Part shown: piece by piece, positions 1-7,121 of the stretch
How the letters are laid out: each line of letters opens with the position of its first letter
Position numbering within the stretch: position 1 is the first letter of the stretch
The notes under the pieces: generated by a model
Databases searched by the model: none
What the model was told of the DNA's origin: nothing
Seen by the model: the letters and a program-made list of their open reading frames with translations, nothing else
From: Trebonia sp963767685
Lineage (GTDB): Bacteria; Actinomycetota; Actinomycetes; Streptosporangiales; Streptosporangiaceae
Length of the DNA: 64,000 nucleotides
Assembly (NCBI GenBank): GCA_963767685.1
Contig: CAVYEZ010000005.1
Coordinates: 620,001 to 684,000, forward strand
Direction: 5' to 3'
Program-made: the position numbers and the translations under genes

Positions 1-228
1 GGCCTGACCGCCGACGGGCAGCTCGACGAGGCGCTGGTGGCGCAGCGCGACCAGCGCCTGCGCCTGTCCAGCGCGGACAAGCGGCGCAAGCGGGCCGACA
101 TCCCGGACCCGGCGGTGGCGCCGGGGGCCGACTGGTGGGAAAGCGGCCGGACCGTGCAGACACGCCTGGAAGAGATGGACTTCAAGCGGCCGTCGCAGGC
201 GGCCGCCGCGAACAAGGCAGGCGCCTGA
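1..228 (+). CDS. C-terminal end of an unrecognised protein (5' part outside window)
   Basis: The first frame is open from the window edge to TGA at 226-228, giving 75 residues of a C-terminus. It is charged and has a WWESGRTVQTRLEEMDF stretch near the end. I do not recognise the family. The stop overlaps the start of the next gene (ATGA), so it was probably the upstream partner of a short-chain dehydrogenase in an operon. Because the start lies outside the window, neither length nor function can be judged. Confidence 0.55.
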   Translation, partial: GLTADGQLDEALVAQRDQRLRLSSADKRRKRADIPDPAVAPGADWWESGRTVQTRLEEMDFKRPSQAAAANKAGA

Positions 229-294
229 TGAACGCAACCGCAACCAGGCCGCTGGCCGTCGTGACCGGCGCTTCCAGCGGCATCGGCCGCGCCC
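228..294 (+). pseudogene. 5' stub of a short-chain dehydrogenase/reductase
   Basis: From the ATG at 228 the frame reads about 22 residues including VVTGASSGIGRA, the TGxxxGIG cofactor loop found at the N-terminus of SDR oxidoreductases. After that the Rossmann fold stops abruptly: the next residues are unrelated and the frame soon runs antisense to the histidine phosphatase gene. A full SDR needs about 250 residues, so only the extreme 5' end remains. Start and ATGA coupling to the preceding gene are intact, which points to a recent deletion or an assembly join near 290-300. Confidence 0.7.
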
Positions 295-349
295 GGCTGA
301 GCACGCCGCGTTTGACGATGGGCGCTGGTATGCCTCGGCACGAAGCTGG

Positions 350-943
350 TCACGTCCCGGCCGGGACCTCGTTGACGCTGAGCACGGCCATGCGGCCGTC
401 AGTCCATTGCAGGAGGTTGAAGCAGCCGTTGCCCTGCTCGATACCGTCGGGGTCGCCAAGACTCGGGTCGAGCGCGGCGAGCACCTCCTGGTTCACGGCG
501 TCGTGGCTCACCACCACGACCGTGGCCCCGGGGAAGCGGCGGGCGAGGGCGGTCAGCCCGGGAACGGCCCGGTCGCGGATCGCGGAGCGCGGCTCGACGC
601 CGGGAGCGGCGTCCACCGAGCCCCACTGCGCGGTCACCGCGGCCTTAGGCGTCCCGGTCCACGGCCCGTAGTCCCGGTCGGTGAAGCAACCGTCGGTCGT
701 GACAGTCAGTCCCGCGCGGTCGGCAGTGGGCTGGGCGGTCTCCTGTGCCCGGCGCAGCGGGCTGGCCGCCACCAGCGACGGCCGCCGCGGGCCGAGCACC
801 TGGCCGAGCAGCAACGCCTGCCGCTGCCCTGTCTCATCTAGCTGCGGGTCGAGCAGGCCGCGGAGCACCCCTGACTCGTTGAGCGCCGTCTGGCCGTGCC
901 GGACCAGGTAGACCAGGGTGCGGGTACCGGTCGCGCGTTCCAT
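350..943 (-). CDS. Histidine phosphatase family protein (phosphoglycerate mutase-like)
   Basis: A 197-residue protein with the VRHGQT motif close to the N-terminus, in which the His is the phospho-acceptor of the histidine phosphatase superfamily, an SPLRRAQETA segment and a late VVSHDAVN motif carrying the second catalytic His. Members hydrolyse phosphate from sugars, small metabolites or proteins; the substrate here cannot be told. I chose the ATG at 943, directly before the conserved beta strand; an upstream in-frame ATG at 1015 would add 24 residues unlike the family. Its 3' end abuts the truncated SDR stub. Confidence 0.85.
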   Translation of the reverse strand: MERATGTRTLVYLVRHGQTALNESGVLRGLLDPQLDETGQRQALLLGQVLGPRRPSLVAASPLRRAQETAQPTADRAGLTVTTDGCFTDRDYGPWTGTPKAAVTAQWGSVDAAPGVEPRSAIRDRAVPGLTALARRFPGATVVVVSHDAVNQEVLAALDPSLGDPDGIEQGNGCFNLLQWTDGRMAVLSVNEVPAGT

Positions 944-1143
944 CTCACCAACCTCACTCCCAGCCAGTGTGCTTGTCCGTTCGCTCCTGCCAGCTACCCG
1001 GTTCGCCGGCCGCAATCATCAGCTGAGCGCATTCATGCCGGCATCGTCGCGGTCGCACTGTTCTCACCGGATTCTTGGCGGGGCGCGGTGACGATGTCAT
1101 GTCCGGGGCAGGACGATCCCGGGTTCCGCTCGGGTGCCGCGGG

Positions 1144-1713
1144 TCAGGGCTGGTCGCCCGCGAGGGCGATTGCGCGCGTCTCGGGAACTCCCAGCATCAG
1201 CAGGCTGGTGATCGTCGCTGCCCGGGCGCCGAGGGTCCCGTTCGACCGGTCGCTGTCCGCGATGGCGAACACGACGCCGTAGGCAGCCTGGCTCAGGATG
1301 CCCGCCGGCAGGTGCCGTGCGAACACGTCGCTGTCCTGGCCCCGTTTCACGAGGCCGGCGAGGAGCTCATCGACCGGCCCGAGCAGGCCGTGGATCACCT
1401 CGCCGTACTCGCCGCGGCGCAGCGCCAGCAGCACCCGGTACCGGTGCGCCACCGGCCAGAGGCGGGCGATGAACCCGGCCCACGCCGCGTCCGCTCCTGC
1501 GCCGGGGGCGCTGACTTCGGTGAGCACGGCTGTCATCTCGGTGACGGCCCGTTCCGTGAGTGTCCGGACCAGGTCGAGGCGCGAGGGGAAATGGCCGTAG
1601 ACCGTGCGACGGACGACGCCGGCAGCGGAGGCGATGTCGCCCATTCCGGCGCCGGGGTCCTCTCCCAGCACATCGAGGGCGACGTCGAGGATGCGATCGC
1701 GTGTCTCGTTCAT
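1144..1713 (-). CDS. TetR family transcriptional regulator
   Basis: A 189-residue protein. The N-terminal helix-turn-helix (ILDVALDVLGEDPGAGMGDI followed by VVRRTVYGHFPSR) matches TetR DNA-binding domains; the C-terminal half is the ligand-binding helical bundle. It is divergent from the epoxide hydrolase gene at 1937, and the spacer holds a perfect 8-bp inverted repeat, a typical auto-operator arrangement. The start at 1713 fits the domain; a GTG at 1743 is an in-frame alternative. Inference: it represses itself and the hydrolase until an epoxide or related hydrophobic ligand binds. Confidence 0.85.
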   Translation of the reverse strand: MNETRDRILDVALDVLGEDPGAGMGDIASAAGVVRRTVYGHFPSRLDLVRTLTERAVTEMTAVLTEVSAPGAGADAAWAGFIARLWPVAHRYRVLLALRRGEYGEVIHGLLGPVDELLAGLVKRGQDSDVFARHLPAGILSQAAYGVVFAIADSDRSNGTLGARAATITSLLMLGVPETRAIALAGDQP

Positions 1714-1753
1714 CGAGCGCGCACGGGAGGGCTCGGTGGGCACGGCACCATTG

Positions 1754-1771
1754 TTGCACACCAGTGTGCAA
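1754..1771. promoter_or_regulatory. Probable TetR operator
   Basis: TTGCACACCAGTGTGCAA is an inverted repeat with 8-nt arms and a 2-nt centre. It lies in the spacer between the divergent TetR gene (ATG at 1713) and the epoxide hydrolase (ATG at 1937). Confidence 0.6.
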
Positions 1772-1936
1772 TGAATTAGACTGCACAGGTAACGGGGCAA
1801 TCGCGCGATTGGTGTGATTCACCCGCTTCGGGTGACGATGTCTCACCCTCTCCGGGACGACGATCGGTCTGAAGTTTCCACATCGTGCGCAACGGAGAGT
1901 TGCGCTGTGCCCCGAAGCTCAGGAGAAAAGAAGGCA

Positions 1937-3100
1937 ATGACCGCACCGACGCCGCCGGCCCCGGCCCTCGTCCGCCCGTTCACCGTCTCGATCTCGGATT
2001 CGGAGATCGACGACGTGAAGCAGCGACTGGCCAGAACCCGGTGGCCGGATCCGGAAACGGTGGACGACTGGTCGCAAGGGGTTCGCGTGGAGAACGCCAG
2101 GTCTCTGGTCGGCTACTGGGAGCGCGGCTACGACTGGCGGCGCTTCGAGTCCGAGCTCAATCGCTTCCCCCAGTTCCTGACCGAGATTGACGGGCTGGAC
2201 ATCCACTTCATCCACGTCAGGTCCAAGAATCCCAACGCGATGCCGCTGATACTCACGCACGGGTGGCCGGGCTCGGTCGTCGAGTTCCTGAAGCTGATCG
2301 GCCCGCTGACCGATCCGGTTTCGTTCGGAGGAGACGCCGCCGATTCGTTCGACGTCGTCGTCCCGTCGCTCCCCGGGTTCGGGTTCTCCCAGAAGCCCAC
2401 GCAGACCGGGTGGACTGTATCGCGCATCGCGAGCGCGTGGGTGGAGCTGATGAAGCGTCTCGGCTACACGAGATGGGCCGCGCAAGGCGGCGACTGGGGT
2501 GCCGTCGTCACCACCGCCCTCGGGGCCATGCAGCCTGAGGGGCTTCTCGGAATTCACCTGAACACCCAGTACGCCTTTCCCGCACAGATACCCGACACGT
2601 TGTCGCCCGAACAGCGCTACGCCGTGGAGACCCTCGCCCTCTACACCGGCGACCTCGGCGGGGCGAACCACCTTCAGGGCACGAAGCCGGAGACCGTCGG
2701 ATTCGCCCTGGCGGACTCTCCCGCTGGTCAGGCAGCCTGGATCTACGACAAGTTCCAGTCCAAGACCGACAACCACGGGCTCGCCGAGGACGCCCTCAGC
2801 ATCGACGCCATGCTCGACGCGATATCCCTCTACTGGCTCACCAACAGCGCAGCCTCGTCCGCCCGCATCTACTGGGAGAACAAATCGGGCACTTTCGCCG
2901 GCCCGAAGCTGACGCTTCCGGTCGCGGTGACCGTCTTCCCGAGGGACATCCCACGCCTGCCACGAAGCTGGATCGAAGACACCTACAGCAACCTGATCCA
3001 CTACGGCGAGGCCGACAAGGGCGGGCACTTCGCGGCCTTGGAACAGCCCGAGATCCTAGTCAGCGAAATCCGCACCGGCCTGCGCACCCTTCGCTCCTGA
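1937..3100 (+). CDS. Epoxide hydrolase (microsomal/juvenile-hormone type, alpha/beta fold)
   Basis: A 387-residue protein, the usual length for the family. The first ~110 residues form the EHN domain (PFTVSISDSEIDDVKQRLA), followed by an alpha/beta hydrolase core with the oxyanion motif HGWPGS (108-113), nucleophile Asp186 in GGDWG and catalytic His364 in KGGHFAALE. These enzymes open epoxides to vicinal diols through an ester intermediate on the Asp. The start at 1937 follows AGGAG at 1921 and an AAGG at 1931; the longer upstream frame has no family similarity. It is divergent from, and probably controlled by, the TetR gene at 1144-1713. Confidence 0.93.
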   Translation: MTAPTPPAPALVRPFTVSISDSEIDDVKQRLARTRWPDPETVDDWSQGVRVENARSLVGYWERGYDWRRFESELNRFPQFLTEIDGLDIHFIHVRSKNPNAMPLILTHGWPGSVVEFLKLIGPLTDPVSFGGDAADSFDVVVPSLPGFGFSQKPTQTGWTVSRIASAWVELMKRLGYTRWAAQGGDWGAVVTTALGAMQPEGLLGIHLNTQYAFPAQIPDTLSPEQRYAVETLALYTGDLGGANHLQGTKPETVGFALADSPAGQAAWIYDKFQSKTDNHGLAEDALSIDAMLDAISLYWLTNSAASSARIYWENKSGTFAGPKLTLPVAVTVFPRDIPRLPRSWIEDTYSNLIHYGEADKGGHFAALEQPEILVSEIRTGLRTLRS

Positions 3101-3280
3101 CGCCAACGCTGCCCGGCCGCTGCCCGGGCAGGAAGGGCATCAGCGCTTCAGGAAGCTCCGCGTACTGATGCAGCGCCGCCACGGCGTGGTCGACCGAGTC
3201 GCCCGGCGGCCGCAGGACGAAGGAGTCCACTCCGGCGTCAGCGAGGTGGTCGCGGTGCTCCTCGGCTGGGCCGGCCACTG
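3101..3280 (-). pseudogene. Remnant resembling the C-terminus of an LLM flavin-dependent oxidoreductase
   Basis: Minus-strand translation gives AEEHRDHLADAGVDSFVLRP then DHAVAALHQYAELPEAL, which resembles the last strand and helix of luciferase-like (LLM) monooxygenases. There is no start, and the frame runs on into sequence antisense to the epoxide hydrolase without its own stop. Only about 55 residues are plausible. The assignment rests on recalled family pattern and is moderate to weak. Confidence 0.35.
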
Positions 3281-3371
3281 ACGAGCCAGGCAGTCGAGCG
3301 GGTCATGGCCAGCGAAGACGTGATCGAGCCGCGGGCGGCTGCGGTCCTGGAAAGGGGCCATAATTGTCAGG

Positions 3372-4031
3372 GTGACCGAGGACCGAATCCGGGTCGCGCT
3401 GGCAGACGACGACGTCCTGCTGCGCGAGGGGCTCGCGAGTCTGCTTGAGCGCTCGGGCTTCGATGTCGTGGGGCAGTGCGCGGCCGCGCCGGTGCTGCTC
3501 GCGCTTGTGCGCGAGCAGCGGCCGGAACTGGTGATCGTGGACATCCGGATGCCACCCGGTCACTCCACCGAGGGCCTCGACGCAGCCCGGCAGATTCGTG
3601 CGGAATTCCCGGACATCGCCATTCTTGTCCTTTCCGCGCATGTCGAGGTCGAGGATGCCATGGGTCTCCTGGCCAGCGGCCAGCGCAGCGGGTACCTGCT
3701 GAAGAGCCGGGTCATCAACGTAGATGATTTCGTCGATACGCTGAAGCGCCTAGTGCGGGGGGCCTCTGTGGTCGACCCGGCTCTCGTCGCCGAGCTGGTC
3801 ACGGCCCGCCAGGCGGACGACGTGCTCGGCGTGCTGTCGCCCAGGGAGCGCGAAGTGCTCGCGCTGATGGCGGAAGGGCGCTCAAACAGCGGGATCGCAC
3901 GGGAGCTCTGGGTAACCGAAGGGACCGTCGAGAAGCACATCGGCAGCATCCTGACGAAGCTTCGCCTGCCGGAAACCGATGACATGCACCGGCGCGTGCT
4001 CGCTGTCCTCGCCTTTCTTAACGCGCTTTAG
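3372..4031 (+). CDS. NarL/LuxR-type response regulator
   Basis: 219 residues: an N-terminal receiver domain (VALADDDVLLREG; phospho-acceptor Asp in VIVDIRMPP; Lys in GYLLKSR) and a C-terminal LuxR helix-turn-helix (LSPREREVLALMAEGRSN, then VEKHIGSILTKL). It starts at a GTG. It converges on, and overlaps by 4 nt, the stand-alone receiver on the other strand. The nearest sensor kinase is the GAF-GAF histidine kinase at 7122, of the HisKA_3 type that partners NarL regulators, but pairing is only inference. Confidence 0.93.
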   Translation: MTEDRIRVALADDDVLLREGLASLLERSGFDVVGQCAAAPVLLALVREQRPELVIVDIRMPPGHSTEGLDAARQIRAEFPDIAILVLSAHVEVEDAMGLLASGQRSGYLLKSRVINVDDFVDTLKRLVRGASVVDPALVAELVTARQADDVLGVLSPREREVLALMAEGRSNSGIARELWVTEGTVEKHIGSILTKLRLPETDDMHRRVLAVLAFLNAL

Positions 4032-4387
4032 CGGACCTCGCCAAGGAGCCGCCGGATGGCGTCTCCCGATAGCTCGCCCTTCGGCAAGAAGCCGCGCGCG
4101 GGGCTCTGGGCCATCAGGTCGGCATAATCATCCTCGGTGCCCGACGAGATCATGATGACGGCCAGGCCGCGGGCGTCAAGTTCCGCGAGGCGGTGCGCGA
4201 GGTCGAAGCCGTTCTCGGCGCCGAGCATGACGTCGATGAGGACGAGGTCAGGTCGCAGTTCACTGACCCGCCGTACCGCTTGGGCAATAGTTGATGCCGT
4301 GCCGGTGACCTCTACCCCGCCCGGGTCCAGGACCCGGCGCGCGATTTCGACGAAGGCCTCGTTGTCGTCGACGAGAAGGCAGCGCAT
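4028..4387 (-). CDS. Single-domain response regulator (receiver only)
   Basis: 119 residues of receiver domain with no output domain: the acidic pair in LLVDDNEAF, phospho-acceptor Asp in LVLIDVMLG, and Lys in GFLPKGEL. The ATG at 4387 has GAGGTG a few bases upstream; a longer in-frame start at 4429 precedes the domain by 14 unlikely residues. Single-domain receivers act by protein contacts or as phosphate sinks. Together with the neighbouring regulator, ATPase, FIST protein and kinase it belongs to a signalling block. Confidence 0.88.
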   Translation of the reverse strand: MRCLLVDDNEAFVEIARRVLDPGGVEVTGTASTIAQAVRRVSELRPDLVLIDVMLGAENGFDLAHRLAELDARGLAVIMISSGTEDDYADLMAQSPARGFLPKGELSGDAIRRLLGEVR

Positions 4388-4434
4388 GAGCACCTCTTCA
4401 GCATCGCTGCCGGCAGGGCTTGCCGGCATGGGGG

Positions 4435-4704
4435 CTAGCCAGAATCGCCTTGGCCCGCGGCCGGCTTCCGCCGCGCGGCCCGCGTTCGCGCTAAGAAAGC
4501 TGTCTCCAGGCGTCGCCCGGCGGCGTGCTCGACGTAGGCCTGCGTGGTCAGCAGGTCGATCTCGGTAAGCTCAAGGTGAAGCTTGCGGACCTCGTCCTGG
4601 CCCCAGACCGGGGAGTCGAACTGGTGATGCGTGATCGCCGTCAGCATGAGGAACCGGGCCGCGGCCGAGTCATAGCCCTGATCTATCCAGTCGGTGCGCT
4701 CCAT
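4435..4704 (-). CDS. Small hypothetical protein
   Basis: 89 residues from the ATG at 4704 (112 if the upstream ATG at 4773 is used). It is soluble and mostly helical, rich in Leu, Glu and Arg (LTAITHHQFDSPVWGQDEVR, HLELTEIDLLTTQAYVEHA), with a basic, Ala-rich tail. I recognise no family. It lies on the same strand as the stand-alone receiver, 47 nt upstream of it, so the two may be co-transcribed, which would place it in the signalling block. Confidence 0.5.
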   Translation of the reverse strand: MERTDWIDQGYDSAAARFLMLTAITHHQFDSPVWGQDEVRKLHLELTEIDLLTTQAYVEHAAGRRLETAFLARTRAARRKPAAGQGDSG

Positions 4705-4981
4705 TGCCTTCCTGCCCGCTGCGACCCGGGGTCGCAGCATGTTCCACTCGGAGTTGTCGCCTGGCCGGCTCACGTGTAGTCCGCGGCCGGCCAGGGCGTT
4801 AACAAAAGGATCGTCCGGTACTTGGCCGCTTTCATCGGGGCCAGCTTCCGTTCGGGGTTGCGGCTGGCTCCAGTCCCAGATTGGGGCTAGCCGGAAGAGG
4901 GGTTTGGCGCCTCCCAGGTCGACTGCGCCACGCCCATCGGCGATCGTCGGACTTATGAAGGCAAGTCAGCGGGAGGTCACC

Positions 4982-5194
4982 TTGTGCGAACACCAGCCCC
5001 AGTGCGCAGACGCACTTGCGCCGGATCGCATGGCCGCGCACGTCGTGGTCAGTCGTCCTGAGCAAGGGTGGAGCCTGCTCTGCAACGGTGTCGTGGTGTT
5101 CGATGATGCCGGCGCCTTGCTCCCGGACGGCCGGGCACTCGATCCTCGCGGCGGCGGCGCGCTGAGTACGGGTGTGTTCGTCAGGGCTGCGTGA
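4982..5194 (+). CDS. DUF5999 family protein
   Basis: A 70-residue protein with the DUF5999 pattern seen in streptomycetes and relatives: CEHQPQCADA near the N-terminus, then VVSRPEQGWSLLCNGVVVFD and DAGALLPDGRAL. I take the TTG at 4982 as start because GGGAGG at 4971-4976 lies 5 nt upstream and the family begins with a short M-C-x-H-Q. Function is unknown. The Cys/His cluster at the start suggests, without proving, metal binding. It is followed by an RsbW-like ATPase, another small regulatory protein common in these organisms. Confidence 0.75.
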   Translation: MCEHQPQCADALAPDRMAAHVVVSRPEQGWSLLCNGVVVFDDAGALLPDGRALDPRGGGALSTGVFVRAA

Positions 5195-5337
5195 CTCGGG
5201 CGGCGCAGACCACCGCCTAACACGAAGCTCCGCTCCGGGCACCACACCCGAGCGGGATAGCAGCCCCGGGCCGACCCCGCCACCCCAGCGGTCCGCCCCC
5301 CGGCCCGGGGCCCTCAGCATTGCCTCCGGAGGTACAG

Positions 5338-5802
5338 ATGGCCCACAGCACCGCAACGGGAAGGAGCGCCGCGCAGCACTGCCCGCACCCGCTGTGGCTG
5401 CCCAAGGACCGCCCACCGGAGGCGGTCCTTGACGTGGGCGCGCTGCCCACCGCGCCGGGCCGCGCCCGCGCCTGGACCCGCCGGGTCCTGCGGGAATGGC
5501 AATTGCCGGTCCTGTCGGACACGGCCGAGCTCATCGTCTCGGAGTTGACCACCAACGCGATGCTAGCCTCCCGCCGCCTGGGCCGTCCCTTCATACGGCT
5601 GACCCTTACCCTCGATCACGGCGAACTGGCTATCTCCGTTCACGACTACTGCGCCAGCGCCCCGGAGCCGAGGAACGCCGGCGAGGAAGACGAGGACGGG
5701 CGCGGGTTGCTGCTGGTCGAGGCCGTAAGCAGCCGGTCGGGCTGGTACACGTCCGATGACGGCACCCCGGGCAAGGTCGTCTGGGCGGTCCTCGCCAGCT
5801 GA
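5338..5802 (+). CDS. ATP-binding protein, RsbW/SpoIIAB-like (HATPase_c_2)
   Basis: 154 residues. AELIVSELTTNAMLASR is the N-box of GHKL ATPases of the anti-sigma kinase type, and the later EDGRGLLLVEAVSSRSGW supplies the G-box region. Such proteins phosphorylate anti-anti-sigma factors or bind sigma factors; actinobacteria carry dozens of stand-alone copies. The ATG at 5338 is preceded by GGAGG (5328-5332). No partner anti-anti-sigma (STAS) gene is adjacent. The ~18-residue His/Pro-rich N-terminal segment before the domain is typical of streptomycete versions. Confidence 0.85.
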   Translation: MAHSTATGRSAAQHCPHPLWLPKDRPPEAVLDVGALPTAPGRARAWTRRVLREWQLPVLSDTAELIVSELTTNAMLASRRLGRPFIRLTLTLDHGELAISVHDYCASAPEPRNAGEEDEDGRGLLLVEAVSSRSGWYTSDDGTPGKVVWAVLAS

Positions 5803-5959
5803 TCACCACGTCACCCGCCAGTCGCGGGTGACCGCGTAACCCGGGGCAGACCGGAGGTTCCGGGATTTCCCTGGAATCGATACCCGGCATAGTGCCTGGT
5901 TGTGGGCGTTGCGTCAGACGGGTACCGTCGGAAAGCAGCAACGCTCGTTGGGGGGCCGC

Positions 5960-7120
5960 ATGCCGCCTGATCGCTGGTTCGGGGTCGGGTTCTGTGAGGG
6001 TGCGCCAGGGGCGGGGGCCAGTGCCGCCGGCGACGCGCTCGTTCACGATGACCCGGAGCTGCTGATCGTCTTCTGCTCGCCGGCGCATGACCTTCGGCAA
6101 CTGCTGCGGCAGATCCGCGAGCGGGCAGGCGACGTGCCCCTGATCGGCTGCACCACCGCTGGGCAAATCGCCACCGACGGCCCCAGCGACGGAGGCGTGG
6201 TGGTGGCGGCCCTGGGCGGTAAGGGTTTCGCGGTGCGGACGGCTGTCGCCGCCGAGGCGTCGAGGAACCTGCGGGAGGCGGGAGCTCACGTGGCGCGGAG
6301 CCTGCCGGACCGCGCGGACCTCCCGCACCGGGTCGTGCTGCTGTTGAGCGACGGCCTGGCAGGCGACCAGCAGGAAATCGTCCGCGGCGCGCACGGCGTT
6401 CTCGGGGCGGCGGTCCCGCTCGTCGGCGGCTGCGCGGGCGACGACCTCAAGATGAGCCGGACATTCCAGTTTTACGGCGACCGGGTGCTGACCGACTCGG
6501 TGGTCGCGGCCGGCATCGCCTCGAGCGCGCCGCTCGGCGTCGGCGTCCGTCACGGCTGGCGGAGGGTCGGCGAACCGATGCTCGTCACCTCCAGCAGGGC
6601 CAACCGCGTGTACACCCTCGACGACCGGCCCGCGCTTGACGCCTACCTTAAGCTCCTTGGCGTCACCGAGCCCTCGCAACCAGATAAGGAGGGGCTTGCG
6701 CGGCTGGCGCTCACCCATCCACTGGGCCTGGGCCGCTCAACCGGCGAGGACCAGGTGCGGTTCATCGGCGGCGGGGACTTCACCGAACGGTCGCTGTCCT
6801 GCATCGCCGAGGTTCCGCAAGGCGCCCTCGTCTGGATCATGGAGGGCGATGCCCGGTCGGTGCTCGAGGCCACCGATGCCGCGGGCAGCGACTCCCTCGC
6901 CGCGCTGGGCGGACGTCCTCCGCTTGGCCTGATCGCCTTCGACTGCGTCGCCAGGCGCGCTGTCCTCGGCGAGGAGGGCATCCAGAGCGAGATCGGCCGG
7001 CTCGCGGCGATGGCGTCGGGCGCGCCCGTGGCCGGGTGCTACACCTACGGCGAGATCGCCAGGACCCGCGGTGTCCGCGGTTTCCACAACCAGACTCTCG
7101 TTCTCCTGTCGGTCGGCTGA
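5960..7120 (+). CDS. FIST domain sensory protein
   Basis: 386 residues with an N-terminal FIST domain (LIVFCSPAHDLRQLLRQIRE, PLIGCTTAGQI, PLVGGCAGDD) and a C-terminal FIST_C domain (LGLIAFDCVARRAVLGEEG ending in GCYTYGEI). FIST domains sense small ligands, probably amino acids, and accompany signalling proteins. The ATG at 5960 follows a G-rich ribosome-binding stretch. The stop is separated by one base from the start of the histidine kinase, so translation is probably coupled and the protein likely supplies an input to that kinase. Confidence 0.9.
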   Translation: MPPDRWFGVGFCEGAPGAGASAAGDALVHDDPELLIVFCSPAHDLRQLLRQIRERAGDVPLIGCTTAGQIATDGPSDGGVVVAALGGKGFAVRTAVAAEASRNLREAGAHVARSLPDRADLPHRVVLLLSDGLAGDQQEIVRGAHGVLGAAVPLVGGCAGDDLKMSRTFQFYGDRVLTDSVVAAGIASSAPLGVGVRHGWRRVGEPMLVTSSRANRVYTLDDRPALDAYLKLLGVTEPSQPDKEGLARLALTHPLGLGRSTGEDQVRFIGGGDFTERSLSCIAEVPQGALVWIMEGDARSVLEATDAAGSDSLAALGGRPPLGLIAFDCVARRAVLGEEGIQSEIGRLAAMASGAPVAGCYTYGEIARTRGVRGFHNQTLVLLSVG

Positions 7121-7121
7121 G

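Noticed and set aside
5630..6718. A 362-codon antisense frame opposite the FIST gene
   Set aside because: Low-complexity shadow; FIST motifs lie on the plus strand.
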